This document shows, in pieces, positions 53,601-63,830 of a stretch of DNA of 64,000 nt. The notes beneath the pieces are model-generated. The model had not been told where the DNA came from. It was given only the letters and a program-made list of their open reading frames with translations, and searched no databases. Made by a program: the position numbers and the translations under genes. The stretch comes from Actinomyces oris (GTDB lineage Bacteria; Actinomycetota; Actinomycetes; Actinomycetales; Actinomycetaceae): positions 57,690 to 121,689 of the forward strand of contig NZ_MSKL01000005.1 of assembly GCF_001937665.1 (NCBI RefSeq), read 5' to 3'. Position 1 is the stretch's first letter. Every line of letters begins with the position of its first letter.

Positions 53601-55336
53601 GGGGCAAGCCTGCCATGAGCGGGCCGCGTCAACCGCCTGGCTCCTTCCAGCAGGGCGCGGCGGGTACGGGGAGCCGCTGCGAGCAGGACCCCGATCTCGC
53701 AGGACCCCAGTGCCAGGGCTCCCGTGAGGCCGCCCGGCCAGGGCAGGGTGGCGCCGGGCAGGTGAGCGAAGAAGCCGGCGACCCACACCATCCAGGAGCA
53801 GGCCGCAAGCGCCGGCCAGGCGATGACGGAGGCGGCTGCGGGCCAGGCCGGAGCGATCATCGCCGCCAGGAGTCCGCTGATGGTGGCGATGACGGCGGCC
53901 GGCTCACTGAGCAGGTTGGCGGGCACCGACCAGGCCCCCACCGAGGGCTGCAGGAGGATGAGGATCGGCCCGCAGGCGGCCTGGGCCACCAGTGGCAGTG
54001 CCATGGCGGCGGCCAGCCACCTGGGAAGATGACGTGAGAGGTGGGCAGCGACCGGTTTGGAGCCGATGACGATCCCGGCGGTGGCCACTACGGACAGTGC
54101 GAAGCCGTAGTCGCGGGACTGCCAGGGGTCGATGAGCAGTAGGAAGATGGCTCCGGCGAACAGGGCGGGTACGGAGGCGGCGCGTCGCCCGGCGACGACA
54201 CCCAGCAGCATGACGGCCCCCATGGTGGCGGCGCGCAGTACGGAGCCTGAGGGGCGCACCAGGATGACGAGGAGAGTGAGCATGACCGTGCCGAGCAGAG
54301 CCCGCCACCGCCGGGGCAGCACCCCGAGGCCAGCCAGCCCCAGTCCCAGGATGATGGCGACATGCTGCCCGGAGACGGCGGTCAGGTGCGTCATGGAGAC
54401 GGTGCGCATGTCCTCGCGCACCTGGGCCGACAGGGCGTGGTCGTCTCCCAGGGCGACGCCGGGTACGAGGGCGCGTGCCCCCGGCGGCCAGAGACCTGCC
54501 TCCTCCCCCGCTCCTTCGAGGCCCTGGGCTCCAACGGCCTGGGCAAGACCAGTGCGAATGCTGGTGACGGCCCCGAGTACCCCGGCCGGTGGGCCAAGCA
54601 CCGTGAGGCCGGCGCGCTTGGGGATGATGGCGGCCTCAGCACGTCCCGATCCGGTGGGGCGTAGGCGCGTGCGCACCCTGACGCGGGTCCCCATGGGCAG
54701 ACTCAACCACTGCGTGTCGCCCAGGACGGTGGCGCTCAGGGTGGAGGATTGTGCGTCCACCTGTTCGACGTCGAGGGCGCTGATGACCAGGGTGGAGCGG
54801 CTGGTGGCCGAGACTCGCGGCTCCTGGGACACGGTGCCGATGAGGGTGACCGGCTGCCCGGAGGCGACCGCCACGGTCAGAGGGTCGCGCTGGCGGGACC
54901 ACAGGTGGGCGGCACTGACGGTCAGGACGGTCGCGGCGCACAGGGCGCACACGAGCAGGCTGGCACTGAGGGTTCCCACCGCCGTGGGGTCATGCTCGGG
55001 GGCGCCGGGGCGCTGGTCGGCCCGGTGGCGCGGTGGCCGGAAACGTAGGACGGGGACCACGAGCATCGCAGCCAGGGCTGTGCACCCGGAGGCCAGGAGC
55101 AGGACTCGTCTCCAGGCGTCAGCCTCCTCGAGTCCGACGGCCCACCAGGCGCCGGCCCAGCAGGTGAGCGCCGGGGCGAGCAGGCGCAGGTCGAGGGCGT
55201 CGGGGGCCTTGGAGGAGGTGGCGTGCCGACCTCCGTCTCGGTGCCGGTTGCGGTTCTGCTCCTGGCGCAGGTGCTCGTAGAGCGCGGGGTCGTCCCACGG
55301 GGCCCTGGGACTGCTCCGCCCCTGGTCCCCGTTCAT
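53468..55336 (-). CDS. comEC: ComEC/Rec2-type competence protein
   Basis: A 622-aa polytopic membrane protein. The N-terminal DUF4131-like part has three hydrophobic segments (residues ~50-110) and an extracellular OB-fold-like stretch (TLIGTVSQEPRVSATSRSTLV). The competence domain contains DMRTVSMTHLTAVSGQHVAIILGLGLAGLG, LRAATMGAVMLLGVVAGRRASVPALF and DPWQSRDYGFALSVVATAGI, typical motifs. The C-terminal metallo-beta-lactamase domain found in many ComEC proteins is absent. The last ~44 codons overlap holA and read Arg/Ser-rich. It forms the DNA import channel in naturally competent bacteria. Its start overlaps the comEA stop (ATGA). Confidence 0.88.
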   Translation of the reverse strand: MNGDQGRSSPRAPWDDPALYEHLRQEQNRNRHRDGGRHATSSKAPDALDLRLLAPALTCWAGAWWAVGLEEADAWRRVLLLASGCTALAAMLVVPVLRFRPPRHRADQRPGAPEHDPTAVGTLSASLLVCALCAATVLTVSAAHLWSRQRDPLTVAVASGQPVTLIGTVSQEPRVSATSRSTLVISALDVEQVDAQSSTLSATVLGDTQWLSLPMGTRVRVRTRLRPTGSGRAEAAIIPKRAGLTVLGPPAGVLGAVTSIRTGLAQAVGAQGLEGAGEEAGLWPPGARALVPGVALGDDHALSAQVREDMRTVSMTHLTAVSGQHVAIILGLGLAGLGVLPRRWRALLGTVMLTLLVILVRPSGSVLRAATMGAVMLLGVVAGRRAASVPALFAGAIFLLLIDPWQSRDYGFALSVVATAGIVIGSKPVAAHLSRHLPRWLAAAMALPLVAQAACGPILILLQPSVGAWSVPANLLSEPAAVIATISGLLAAMIAPAWPAAASVIAWPALAACSWMVWVAGFFAHLPGATLPWPGGLTGALALGSCEIGVLLAAAPRTRRALLEGARRLTRPAHGRLAPWQRPEPPAPEASARHRLDCAGTRPSWRRSSSSAPARRSSPTER

Positions 55337-56139
55337 ACGGTGGCCTGCTCCCGCAGGCCCTCGAGCTTGGCCTTGCCGATGCCGGGGACGTCGGTGAGGG
55401 CGTCGACGGTGGCGAAGGGCCCGTGGGAGTCTCGGTACTCCACGATCCGTTGGGCCAGGGCAGGGCCGATGCCGGGCAGCTTCTCCAAGTCAGTGGCGGA
55501 GGCCGTATTGATGTTGATCATCCCGGATGAGCCGCCACCGCCGGGCTTCCCCGACGCTGTTCCCGCACCGGGGGTGGCGGCCCCACTGGGTTGCGGTGCG
55601 GGGTCGGGCAGGACCTCGCCGACTCGCGGGACCCGGATCTGCTCACCGTCGCTCAGAACCCGGGCGAGGTTGAGCTGCTCGGTGTCGGCGTCTGCGCTGG
55701 CTCCTCCGACGGCGCTGATGGCATCGGTGACACGGCTTCCTGGGGCCAGGGTCACCACCCCCGGCCTGGTCACCGCCCCGGTGACGTGGACGACGACGTT
55801 GCCGGCTGGAGCCGTCGAGACGCCCGGTTCTGCCGCCGATCCCGTGGCCGGCTTCATGGCTGGTGTCGCGGCCGGCCCTGTGGGCGGGGGCCGCATCGCC
55901 TCGGAGGCACCCGCCGCTGCCGCAGTGGCCTCTTGACCGCCGGCACCGGTGGAGACCAGGACGGCCCTCAGTGCCAGGGCGAGAGCCAGGATGAGGAGAG
56001 CGGAGCCGGCAATGATCGCGGCTCGTGGCGCGATCGCGAGGCGCCTGGGCCGACGCACTGGCTCCTCGGGGTCGGTCGAGCAGGCCAGGCGCACAAGGTC
56101 ATCCAGGGACCTGTTCGTGCTGCTCCTTCTGGCTCCCAT
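55333..56139 (-). CDS. comEA: ComEA-like helix-hairpin-helix DNA-binding protein
   Basis: A 268-aa protein with a cytoplasmic N-terminus, one transmembrane segment (residues ~38-60), an Ala/Pro-rich linker, a SLBB-like stretch (NVVVHVTGAVTRPGVVTLAPGSRVTDAISAVGGA) and a C-terminal pair of helix-hairpin-helix motifs (ININTASATDLEKLPGIG and DALTDVPGIGKAKLEGL). ATG 56139 is chosen as the first start before the transmembrane region; the longer frame upstream overlaps degV. It binds incoming DNA outside the membrane. It is upstream of comEC with an ATGA overlap. Confidence 0.9.
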   Translation of the reverse strand: MGARRSSTNRSLDDLVRLACSTDPEEPVRRPRRLAIAPRAAIIAGSALLILALALALRAVLVSTGAGGQEATAAAAGASEAMRPPPTGPAATPAMKPATGSAAEPGVSTAPAGNVVVHVTGAVTRPGVVTLAPGSRVTDAISAVGGASADADTEQLNLARVLSDGEQIRVPRVGEVLPDPAPQPSGAATPGAGTASGKPGGGGSSGMININTASATDLEKLPGIGPALAQRIVEYRDSHGPFATVDALTDVPGIGKAKLEGLREQATV

Positions 56140-56251
56140 GTCCTTGACGGTAGGGACCGGTTCCGCGAGGCGCACGGAGAGGCCGTCTGCTCTGTGGAGA
56201 GCACTGGCGTCTGACGGCCTGTGGCAACCGGGCCGCGTTGTCAACCCCGGC

Positions 56252-57127
56252 TCAGTAGGCCCGCAGGTCCGGGGCGACGGCGATGCCGAGGGCCCCGGGG
56301 CCCACGTGGGTGCTCGTCGCCTCGTCGACCGGGAGGGTGAGGACCTCGGTGAGCTTGGCTCCGGCCTCCTCCATGGCCTGACGAAGACCAGTCTCGAGCA
56401 GCGCCAGCTTGTCGGCGTCGTCTCCTTGAATGACCAGGCACACCGGGTCGGCGGGGTGCCTGGGGCCGGACAGGGCGGTCCCACCGGCGACGCGGACGGC
56501 CTGCGCGATGAGGTGGCGCCTGGCGCGGGCCGCGCCGCGCACGGTCTCCAGTGTCCGGATCCCGTCGCGGGTCAGGGCCAGGACCGGGCGGATTCCAAGA
56601 ACGCCGTCCAGGCGGGCCGTGGTGCGGTCGATCCTCCCGGAGCGGGCCAGGCGCCCCAGGTCGTCGACAACGAAGAGCTGGCAGGAACGGGCGGTGCTGG
56701 CCTGAGCCAGGGCGGCACCGCGGCGGGCGTCGTGGGCGCCGGCGGCGGCCAGCACCGCAAGTCCCAGCGCGCCGGAGCTGGTGCCGGAGTCGACGACGCG
56801 CAGCCACTGCGGGCGACGGCGCCCCACGCTCCCGCCCTGGCCGCTGTACTCGGCCTGGTACTCGGCCTCGAGCCGGGCGGCGGCGATGCGGGCGTTGTCC
56901 ACGGTGCCGGACAGGGCCGAGGAGATGTGGATGGCCAGGACCTCTTCGGCCCTGTTGGCCGCGCGTCGGTAGACGTCCATCAGCTCCTGGACACTGGGCC
57001 GTGAGGTGGTCCCGGGCTCGCCGTTGTCAGCGGGGATGGCGTGCAGCGGCACCACCTCGATCGCACGGTCACGCATGAGGGGCTCCGTCAGGCAGGCGGC
57101 GGAGTCGGTGACGACGGCGAGCGACAT
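56252..57127 (-). CDS. DegV-family fatty-acid-binding protein
   Basis: A 291-aa DegV protein: LAVVTDSAACLTEPLMRDRAIEVVPLHAI at the start, HISSALSGTVDNARIAAARL, VVDSGTSSGALGLAVLAAAG and VVDDLGRLARSGRIDRTTARLDGVLGIRPVL. These are the family motifs for binding a fatty acid in a deep pocket; it acts with fatty-acid kinase. ATG 57127 is the first start in front of the fold. It lies upstream of comEA on the same strand with a gap of ~110 bases. Confidence 0.9.
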   Translation of the reverse strand: MSLAVVTDSAACLTEPLMRDRAIEVVPLHAIPADNGEPGTTSRPSVQELMDVYRRAANRAEEVLAIHISSALSGTVDNARIAAARLEAEYQAEYSGQGGSVGRRRPQWLRVVDSGTSSGALGLAVLAAAGAHDARRGAALAQASTARSCQLFVVDDLGRLARSGRIDRTTARLDGVLGIRPVLALTRDGIRTLETVRGAARARRHLIAQAVRVAGGTALSGPRHPADPVCLVIQGDDADKLALLETGLRQAMEEAGAKLTEVLTLPVDEATSTHVGPGALGIAVAPDLRAY

Positions 57128-57197
57128 GCCGCATACCTTATCGGCAAGCCGCTCGCTCACCGGCAAGGCGCCGCTGTTCTCCCGGGTCCGCGGGTTT

Positions 57198-58445
57198 TCA
57201 GCGATCAGAGACCAGGAGGTCCTCGTAGAGGTTGACGAGCCGTTTGGTCATCGTCTCGGAGTCGAACTGTTGAGCCACCTCCAGGGCCCCGTCGGACAGC
57301 TCGGCGAGCCGGGCGTCGTCGGACAGCAGGGAGGCGAAGACCCGGGCAAAGTCCTCCCCCTCGATCCCGTCGGTGAGGATCGCGTTGCGCTCGGTGAGGC
57401 ACTCGGTCATCCGCTCGTCGCAGTAGACGATCGGGAGCCCTGAAGCTGCGGCCTCCAGGAACACCATGGGCTGGTTGTCGAAGTGGTAGGAGGCCAGGGA
57501 GAAGACATCGGCCTGCTTGAGCAGGACGGCGACCTCCTCCGGCGAGCGCTGACCGACCAGGACCACCCGGTCCGCCACCCCGAGCTCCTCGGCGCGCCGT
57601 GCCAGCTCCTCCTGGGAGGGGCCGGGGCCCACGAGCACCAGCTTGACCGGCAGGTCGGCCAGGTGGGGCATGGCCTCAATGAGCGTCATCTGCCGCTTCT
57701 CCGGGCTGAGGCGGGCCACGCAGATGATGATCTTCTCGCCGGGGGCCTTGGGGATGGGTGAGTCCGCGGCGCGAGCACTGCGGTAGCGGGTGGAGTCCAG
57801 CCCGTTGGGCAGCACCATGCAGGGGGCGGTCAGTCCGCCGTCGTCGATGAGGATCTGTGCCAGGTGCTGGGAGGGCGACAGGCAGGCGTCGCACTTGTTG
57901 GCGAAGGCCGCTGTGAGCCGCCATCCCTGCCGGGACAGCGCCGTCTTCATGTCGCGCTTGTTGAGGTGCTTGATGGAGTCGCGGTGGGGGCGGGGCAGGA
58001 CCGGCAGCGATTTGAGCGCCACGGGGAAGGCGACGGACAGGGCCAGCAGTCCGGAGACCACGGCCAGCGGGTAGTCGTCGATGAGCTCGGTGTAGAGGGT
58101 GTGAATGGTGGTGACGTGGGGGATGTTCTGGCGCTTGGCCACCCAGTGGGCCAGGACGCCCAGGCTGAACTGGGTCTGGCTGTGGACGATGTCGAAGTCG
58201 TAGGCGTCGAAGCGCCTGGCCAGGCCGGGATAGATGGTGGCGACCTCGCGGCTGTCAAAGACGTAGTAGCGCGAGGAGGACAGGCGGATGACGTGGTCGT
58301 CGGTCTCCTCATAGCGCTCGGCCTTAGGGGCCACCACGTAGACCTCGTGTCCCATGCGTTCCAGGGCGGAGCGGAAGGTGGCCGTGGAGGTGGCCACGCC
58401 GTGGACGGAGGGGAGGTAGTCGTCAATGAAGAAGGCGATCCGCAT
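57198..58445 (-). CDS. Glycosyltransferase family 4 protein
   Basis: A 415-aa GT-B protein: RIAFFIDDYLPSVHGVATSTATFRSALERMGHEV at the start, FDIVHSQTQFSLGVLAHWVA, HTTIHTLYTELIDDYPL-like donor region (here THIHTLYTELIDDY), IICVARLSPEKRQMTLIEAM, LVLVGPGPSQEELARRAEELG and VFSLASYHFDNQPMVFLEAAASGLPIVYCDERM with the catalytic Glu. It resembles mannosyl- or glucosyltransferases of actinobacterial glycolipid synthesis. ATG 58445. Product unknown. Confidence 0.9.
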   Translation of the reverse strand: MRIAFFIDDYLPSVHGVATSTATFRSALERMGHEVYVVAPKAERYEETDDHVIRLSSSRYYVFDSREVATIYPGLARRFDAYDFDIVHSQTQFSLGVLAHWVAKRQNIPHVTTIHTLYTELIDDYPLAVVSGLLALSVAFPVALKSLPVLPRPHRDSIKHLNKRDMKTALSRQGWRLTAAFANKCDACLSPSQHLAQILIDDGGLTAPCMVLPNGLDSTRYRSARAADSPIPKAPGEKIIICVARLSPEKRQMTLIEAMPHLADLPVKLVLVGPGPSQEELARRAEELGVADRVVLVGQRSPEEVAVLLKQADVFSLASYHFDNQPMVFLEAAASGLPIVYCDERMTECLTERNAILTDGIEGEDFARVFASLLSDDARLAELSDGALEVAQQFDSETMTKRLVNLYEDLLVSDR

Positions 58446-58685
58446 GAGGGTCACCTGACTCTGCGGGACGGGTGCACCAGCGACTGGCCCACGAGGGGCG
58501 GTTCTTCCGGAAACGACGACGCAGGGGGCAACATGGGGCGTGCAAACCTCGCGGCACTGGGGACGGGCAGGTGTGGGACCAGACGTACTATCTCAACGCC
58601 ATCGAGACCCGAGGCTACCCTGTCGGCCGGGCTTCTGGCACGCCCGGGTCAGCGCTCTGGCAGGTTCGGCGTTTACGATGAGGCC

Positions 58686-60728
58686 ATGACCGATTCCGCT
58701 GAGATCGCACGTCTCAAGGCCGAGGCCGCCCAGGCCGCCGCCGAAGCCGCCGCAGCCAAGGCAGCCGCCGCTCAGGCGGCCCTCGACGCCGCCATCGCCT
58801 CCTCCCCGGCCTCGGCGGTGGAGCAGGCCGCCGAATCCCGCATTGCTGACGCACCGGGCGAGCCCGCCGCCCAGACAGCCACCGCCGCACCCCTTGCCGA
58901 GCCGGCCGCAGAACCGGCCGCACAGCCGGCAGCCGAGCAGGCTCCGGCCGGTGAGCCGGCGCCGACTGCTGAGCAGGCTCAGGAGCAGGCCCCCGTGCAG
59001 GCTGAGGGCGTCGCTGAGGCCGAGCAGGCCTCGGGCAGTCAGGAGGCTGAGGAGGCCGGCTATACCGCCCAGGTGCGTTCCGGGTACGGCTTCTCCTCCC
59101 CCACCCTGCCGGTGGGCACCTACCTCGATACGCTCTCGGGCGGCGAGCCCGCGGCGGTCAAGGGCCTGTCGGTGGGCATCCCGCTGGGGCTGCTCAACCG
59201 GCACGCGCTGGTTGCCGGGGCGACCGGTACCGGTAAGACCCGCACGCTTCAGCTCCTGGCCGAGGGACTGTCGGCAGCAGGTGTCCCGGTGTTCCTGGCC
59301 GACGTCAAGGGGGACCTGACCGGCCTGGCCGAGCCGGGAGCCTCCAATGACAAGATCGCCTCCCGCATCGCCTCCACCGGTCAGGACTGGAAGGGCCAGT
59401 CCTTCCCCATCGAGCTGTTCAACCTCGGTGGGTCGGAGTCCGGCGCCGGTATCAGCGGCACCCCGATCCGCACCACGGTCACCGAGTTCGGGCCGATCCT
59501 GCTCTCGCGGGTCCTGGGCCTCAACGACACGCAGGCCTCCGCCCTCCAACTGGTCTTCCACTGGGCGGACAGCCAGGGGCTGGCCCTGCTGGACCTCAAG
59601 GACCTGCGCGCCGTCGTCGACTATCTGACGAACACCGATGCCGGCAAGGAGGAGCTCAAGACCATCGGTGGGGTCTCTGCAGCCACGGCCGGGGTCATCC
59701 TGCGTGAGATCGCCGCCCTGGAGGCGGCCGGTGGTGAGGCCTTCTTCGGTGAGCCGGCTCTCGACGTGCGTGACCTCATGCGGGTCTCCCCCGATGGTCG
59801 CGGCGTCATCTCCGCGCTGGAGCTGGCCGACATCCAGTCCCAGGGCACGCTGTTCTCCACCTTCCTCATGTGGCTGCTCGCCGAGCTCTTCGAGACCCTG
59901 CCGGAGGTCGGCGACCCGGACAAGCCCACCATGGTGTTCTTCTTCGACGAGGCCCACCTGTTGTTCTCCGGAGCCTCGAAGGCCTTCCTGGAGGCCGTGG
60001 TGCGCACGGTGCGGCTCATCCGTTCCAAGGGCGTGGGCATCGTCTTCATCACCCAGTCCCCCACGGACGTTCCCGACGAGGTCCTGGCCCAGCTCGGCAG
60101 CAGGGTCCAGCACGCCCTGCGCGCCCACACCCCGGCCGACGCCGCCAACCTTAAGAAGGCGGTCTCCACCTTCCCGGTCAGCCCGGTGGACCTCAGCCGG
60201 GTGCTCACGTCGCTGGGCACCGGTCAGGCCGTCGTCAGTGTGCTGGACGAGAAGGGGCGCCCCGCCCCGGTGGCCCCGGTGGTCGTGAATGTACCCGCCG
60301 CCGTCATGGGGCCGGCCCAGGACGGCACGGTCAACCAGGTGCTGGCCTCCTCACCGCTGAAACCCAAGTACGCCACGGGCGTGGACAACGAGTCCGCCTA
60401 CGAGCTGCTGGCCCAGCGGGTCCAGGCCGATGCCGAGGCCGCAGAGGCCGCTCGTGCCGCTGAGCAGGCCGCCAAGGAGCAGGCCAAGGCCGATGCCGCC
60501 GCGCAGAAGGACCTGGAGAAGGAGGCCGCCCGCCAGGCGGCTCAGCGTCAGAAGGAGGCAGAGCGCCTGGAGCGCGAGGCCGTCAAGGAGGCCCAGCGTC
60601 GCCAGCGCGAGGCGGAGAAGGCCGCCGAGCGCCGCCGGCGGGAGGTCGAGAAGACCATCGGCTCGGTGGGCCGCCAGATCACCCGCGAGATCACGCGCTC
60701 CATCTTCGGCACTCTCAGGCGCCGCTGA
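58686..60728 (+). CDS. HerA-like DUF853 ATPase
   Basis: A 680-aa protein. Residues 1-125 are an Ala/Glu-rich coiled-coil-like and disordered tail. The ATPase follows with Walker A in VAGATGTGKTRTLQLLAEGLSAAGVP (near residue 180), VFLADVKGDLTGLAEPG, TEFGPILLSRVLGLNDTQASALQLVF, and Walker B FFFDEAHLLFSGA. It continues with SKGVGIVFITQSPTDVPDEVLAQLGSRVQHALRAHTPADA. The last ~100 residues are a charged coiled coil (Ala/Glu/Arg-rich). DUF853 proteins resemble HerA DNA translocases; the exact role is unknown. ATG 58686 is chosen because no family residues lie before it. Confidence 0.88.
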   Translation: MTDSAEIARLKAEAAQAAAEAAAAKAAAAQAALDAAIASSPASAVEQAAESRIADAPGEPAAQTATAAPLAEPAAEPAAQPAAEQAPAGEPAPTAEQAQEQAPVQAEGVAEAEQASGSQEAEEAGYTAQVRSGYGFSSPTLPVGTYLDTLSGGEPAAVKGLSVGIPLGLLNRHALVAGATGTGKTRTLQLLAEGLSAAGVPVFLADVKGDLTGLAEPGASNDKIASRIASTGQDWKGQSFPIELFNLGGSESGAGISGTPIRTTVTEFGPILLSRVLGLNDTQASALQLVFHWADSQGLALLDLKDLRAVVDYLTNTDAGKEELKTIGGVSAATAGVILREIAALEAAGGEAFFGEPALDVRDLMRVSPDGRGVISALELADIQSQGTLFSTFLMWLLAELFETLPEVGDPDKPTMVFFFDEAHLLFSGASKAFLEAVVRTVRLIRSKGVGIVFITQSPTDVPDEVLAQLGSRVQHALRAHTPADAANLKKAVSTFPVSPVDLSRVLTSLGTGQAVVSVLDEKGRPAPVAPVVVNVPAAVMGPAQDGTVNQVLASSPLKPKYATGVDNESAYELLAQRVQADAEAAEAARAAEQAAKEQAKADAAAQKDLEKEAARQAAQRQKEAERLEREAVKEAQRRQREAEKAAERRRREVEKTIGSVGRQITREITRSIFGTLRRR

Positions 60729-60749
60729 GAACCGGCTCAAGCAAGGCGA

Positions 60750-60786
60750 AGGGGCTGCACCAACCATCTCGGTTCGTGCAGCCCCT
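60750..60786. terminator. Bidirectional hairpin between the HerA-like gene and leuS
   Basis: AGGGGCTGCAC and GTGCAGCCCCT form an 11-bp stem with a 15-base loop, 22 bases after the HerA-like stop and 63 bases from the leuS stop on the other strand. The genes are convergent, so it can end both transcripts. Confidence 0.7.
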
Positions 60787-60848
60787 CATGCTGTTCCTGG
60801 GCCACCGCGGCGCGGCCGTGAGCGGCGCCGTCGTGGGGCCCGCCCCGG

Positions 60849-63830
60849 TCACTCGGGAACGATGCTCACCAGTTTGGGGGCGCGCACGATCACCTTGCGC
60901 ACGCCGCGCCCGTCCAGGGTGCGGATGACGCCGGGGGCTGCCAGGGCCAGCTTCTCCAGCTCGGCCTCGGAGATGTCGGGGTCGACCTCGAGGCGGTCAC
61001 GGACCTTGCCCTTGACCTGGATGACGCAGGTGACCTTGTCGGCGGCCAGCAGGGACTCGTCGGTCACGACCGGGAAGTCCTCGTGGGCCAGGGAGTGCTC
61101 GTGGCCCAGGCGCTTCCAGATCTCCTCGGCGATGTGCGGGGCCACGGGCGCCGTCATGAGGACAAGGGCCTCGACGGCCTCGCGCGGAACCGCGCTGAGT
61201 CCGGTGAGGTGGTTGTTGAGGACGATGAGCTTGGCGATGGCCGTGTTGAGGCGCATCCCCTCGTAGTCCTCGCGCACGCCCACGATCGTCTTAGCCACGA
61301 GCCGGCGGGTCTCCTCGTCGGCGCTCTCGTCAACCACCGTCAACTCACCGGTGGTCTCGTCGACGACGTTGCGCCACAGGCGCTGCAGGAAGCGCTGGCT
61401 GCCGGCGACGGCGCGGGTGTCCCACGGGCGGTCGGCGTCCAGCGGTCCCATGCTCATCTCGTACACGCGGAAGGTGTCGGCGCCGTAGGCCTCGTACATG
61501 TCGTCGGGGGTGACGATGTTCTTCAGGGACTTGCCCATCTTGCCGTACTCGCGGTCCACCGGCTGCCCCTGCCACAGGTAGCTGGTGGTGCCGTCCTCGG
61601 CGGTGACCTCCTCGACCTCGTCGGCGGGCACGTACTGGCCGCGGGAGTCGGTGTAGGCGTAGGCCTGGACGTAGCCCTGGTTGAAGAGGCGGTGGTAGGG
61701 CTCGGAGGAGGAGACGTGGCCCAGGTCGAACAGGACCTTGTGCCAGAAGCGCGAGTAGAGCAGGTGCAGGACGGCGTGCTCGACACCGCCGACGTACAGA
61801 TCGGTGCCGCCGGAGATGTTGCCGGCCTCGGGGCGCGGCCCCATCCAGTAGGCCTCGTTGGCCGGGTCGACGAGCGCCTTGTCATCGGTCGGGTCGATGT
61901 AGCGCATCTCGTACCAGCACGAGCCGGCCCACTGCGGCATCGTGTTGGTCTCGCGGTAGTACGTCCGGGGACCGTCACCCAGGTCGAGCTCGACCTCGAC
62001 CCACTCGGTGGCTTTGCCCAGTGGCGGCTCCGGGGAGGATTCGGCGTCGTCGGGGTCGTAGGAGCGCGGTGAGTAGTCGGTGACCTCGGGCAGCTCGACT
62101 GGCAGCATCGACTCGGGCAGGGCGTGGACGCCGCCGTCCTCGTCCCACACGATCGGGAAGGGCTCGCCCCAGTAGCGCTGGCGGGAGAAGAGCCAGTCGC
62201 GCAGGCGGTAGGTGACCGCGCCACGGCCGGCGCCCTTGGCCCCCAACCAGCCGATCATGGTGGCCTTGGCCTCGTCCTTACCCATGCCGTTGATGTCCAG
62301 GTCGCCCTGGGCGGAGTTCACGACGACGCCATCACCGGTGTAGGCCTGGGCGGTCAGGTCGACGCCGTGGGGGTCGTCGGCCGGGCCGATGGTCTGGATG
62401 ATATCGATGTCGTACTTGGTGGCGAAGGCGTAGTCGCGCTCGTCGTGAGCGGGCACGGCCATGATGGCGCCGGTCCCGTAGCCCATGAGGACGTAGTCGG
62501 CCACGAAGACCGGCACCTTCGCCCCGTTGACGGGGTTGATGCCGAAGAAGCCGGTGAAGACACCGGTCTTGACCCGCCCCTCGTCGGTGCGGTCGGCGTC
62601 CGACGTCGCCGCGGCCTGGGCGCGGTAGGCGGCCACGGCCTCGGCGGGGGTCGCGTAGCCGCGGGTCCAGGCCTCCTTGGTGCCCTCGGGCCAGGCGGCC
62701 GGGACGGTCAGGGCCGCGGCGTCGTCGGCGATCTGAGCCTCGGTGCGCACCGAGCCGGAGGCCTGGAGGCCGCCCAGCATGGGGTGCTCAGGGGCCACCA
62801 CCATGAAGGTGGCCCCGAAGAGGGTGTCGGGGCGGGTGGTGTAGACGCTCAGCGACGCGTCCTGCTCCGCGCCCTGACCGGCCCCGGGCACGGCGAAGGT
62901 CACCTCGGCGCCCTCGGAGCGGCCGATCCAGTTGCGCTGCATGAGCTTGACCTTCTCGGGCCAGTCCACGGTGTCCAGGTCCTCGGCGAGGCGGTCGCCA
63001 TAGGCGGTGATGCGCATCATCCACTGGCGCAGGTTGCGCTTGAAGACGGGGTAGTTGCCGCGCTCGGAGCGGCCCTCGGAGGTGACCTCCTCGTTGGCGA
63101 GCACCGTGCCCAGGCCGGGGCACCAGTTGACGGGGGCGTTGGAGACGTAGGCCAGGCGGAAGGAGTCGATGACCTCGGCCTGCTCGGAGGCGCTCAGGGC
63201 GGCCCAGTCACGGCCGTCGGGGACGGGGACCTGACCGGAGGCTAGCTTGTCGCGCAGCTCGGACACCGGCCGGGCCGCCCCCTTACCGCGGCCGTCACGG
63301 CGCGGGGCCTCTGGGTCGAACCAGGAGTTGAAGACCTGCAGGAAGATCCACTGGGTCCAGCGCACGTAGTTGACGTCGATGGTGGCCAGGGAGCGGCGCG
63401 GGTCGTGGGACAGACCCAGGCGGCGCAGCTGGCGGCGCATGTTGGCGATGTTGGCCTCGGTGGAGATGCGCGGGTGCTGGCCGGTGGTGACGGCGTACTG
63501 CTCGGCGGGCAGGCCGAAGGCGTCGTAGCCCATCGTGTACAGGACGTTCTTGCCGGTCATCCGGGTGAAGCGGGCGACGACGTCGGTGGCGATGTAGCCC
63601 AGCGGATGGCCCACGTGCAGGCCCTTGCCAGAGGGGTAGGGAAACATGTCCAGCAGGAAGAACTTCTCCTTGTCCGCTCCGGGGCCGGCCAGAGCGCCGA
63701 CGGGGTTGTCGGCGTTGAAGGTGCCCTCGGCCTCCCAGCGGTCCTGCCAGGCGGTCTCGATGGAGTCCGCCAGCTCCGCCGTGTAGCGGAAGGGGGTGTC
63801 GGACTCGACCGGTGCAGTTCTCTCTGACAT
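60849..63830 (-). CDS. leuS: Leucyl-tRNA synthetase
   Basis: A 993-aa class-I synthetase. The HIGH motif appears as [10 protein letters not shown] (near residue 75), the editing domain as [20 protein letters not shown], and the KMSKS motif as [10 protein letters not shown] (KMGKS variant, normal in actinobacteria). Further motifs are [16 protein letters not shown] and [24 protein letters not shown]. The C-terminal domain ends [23 protein letters not shown] 63830. It charges tRNA-Leu. The upstream 170 bases to the window edge hold no further gene. Confidence 0.97.
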   Translation of the reverse strand: MSERTAPVESDTPFRYTAELADSIETAWQDRWEAEGTFNADNPVGALAGPGADKEKFFLLDMFPYPSGKGLHVGHPLGYIATDVVARFTRMTGKNVLYTMGYDAFGLPAEQYAVTTGQHPRISTEANIANMRRQLRRLGLSHDPRRSLATIDVNYVRWTQWIFLQVFNSWFDPEAPRRDGRGKGAARPVSELRDKLASGQVPVPDGRDWAALSASEQAEVIDSFRLAYVSNAPVNWCPGLGTVLANEEVTSEGRSERGNYPVFKRNLRQWMMRITAYGDRLAEDLDTVDWPEKVKLMQRNWIGRSEGAEVTFAVPGAGQGAEQDASLSVYTTRPDTLFGATFMVVAPEHPMLGGLQASGSVRTEAQIADDAAALTVPAAWPEGTKEAWTRGYATPAEAVAAYRAQAAATSDADRTDEGRVKTGVFTGFFGINPVNGAKVPVFVADYVLMGYGTGAIMAVPAHDERDYAFATKYDIDIIQTIGPADDPHGVDLTAQAYTGDGVVVNSAQGDLDINGMGKDEAKATMIGWLGAKGAGRGAVTYRLRDWLFSRQRYWGEPFPIVWDEDGGVHALPESMLPVELPEVTDYSPRSYDPDDAESSPEPPLGKATEWVEVELDLGDGPRTYYRETNTMPQWAGSCWYEMRYIDPTDDKALVDPANEAYWMGPRPEAGNISGGTDLYVGGVEHAVLHLLYSRFWHKVLFDLGHVSSSEPYHRLFNQGYVQAYAYTDSRGQYVPADEVEEVTAEDGTTSYLWQGQPVDREYGKMGKSLKNIVTPDDMYEAYGADTFRVYEMSMGPLDADRPWDTRAVAGSQRFLQRLWRNVVDETTGELTVVDESADEETRRLVAKTIVGVREDYEGMRLNTAIAKLIVLNNHLTGLSAVPREAVEALVLMTAPVAPHIAEEIWKRLGHEHSLAHEDFPVVTDESLLAADKVTCVIQVKGKVRDRLEVDPDISEAELEKLALAAPGVIRTLDGRGVRKVIVRAPKLVSIVPE

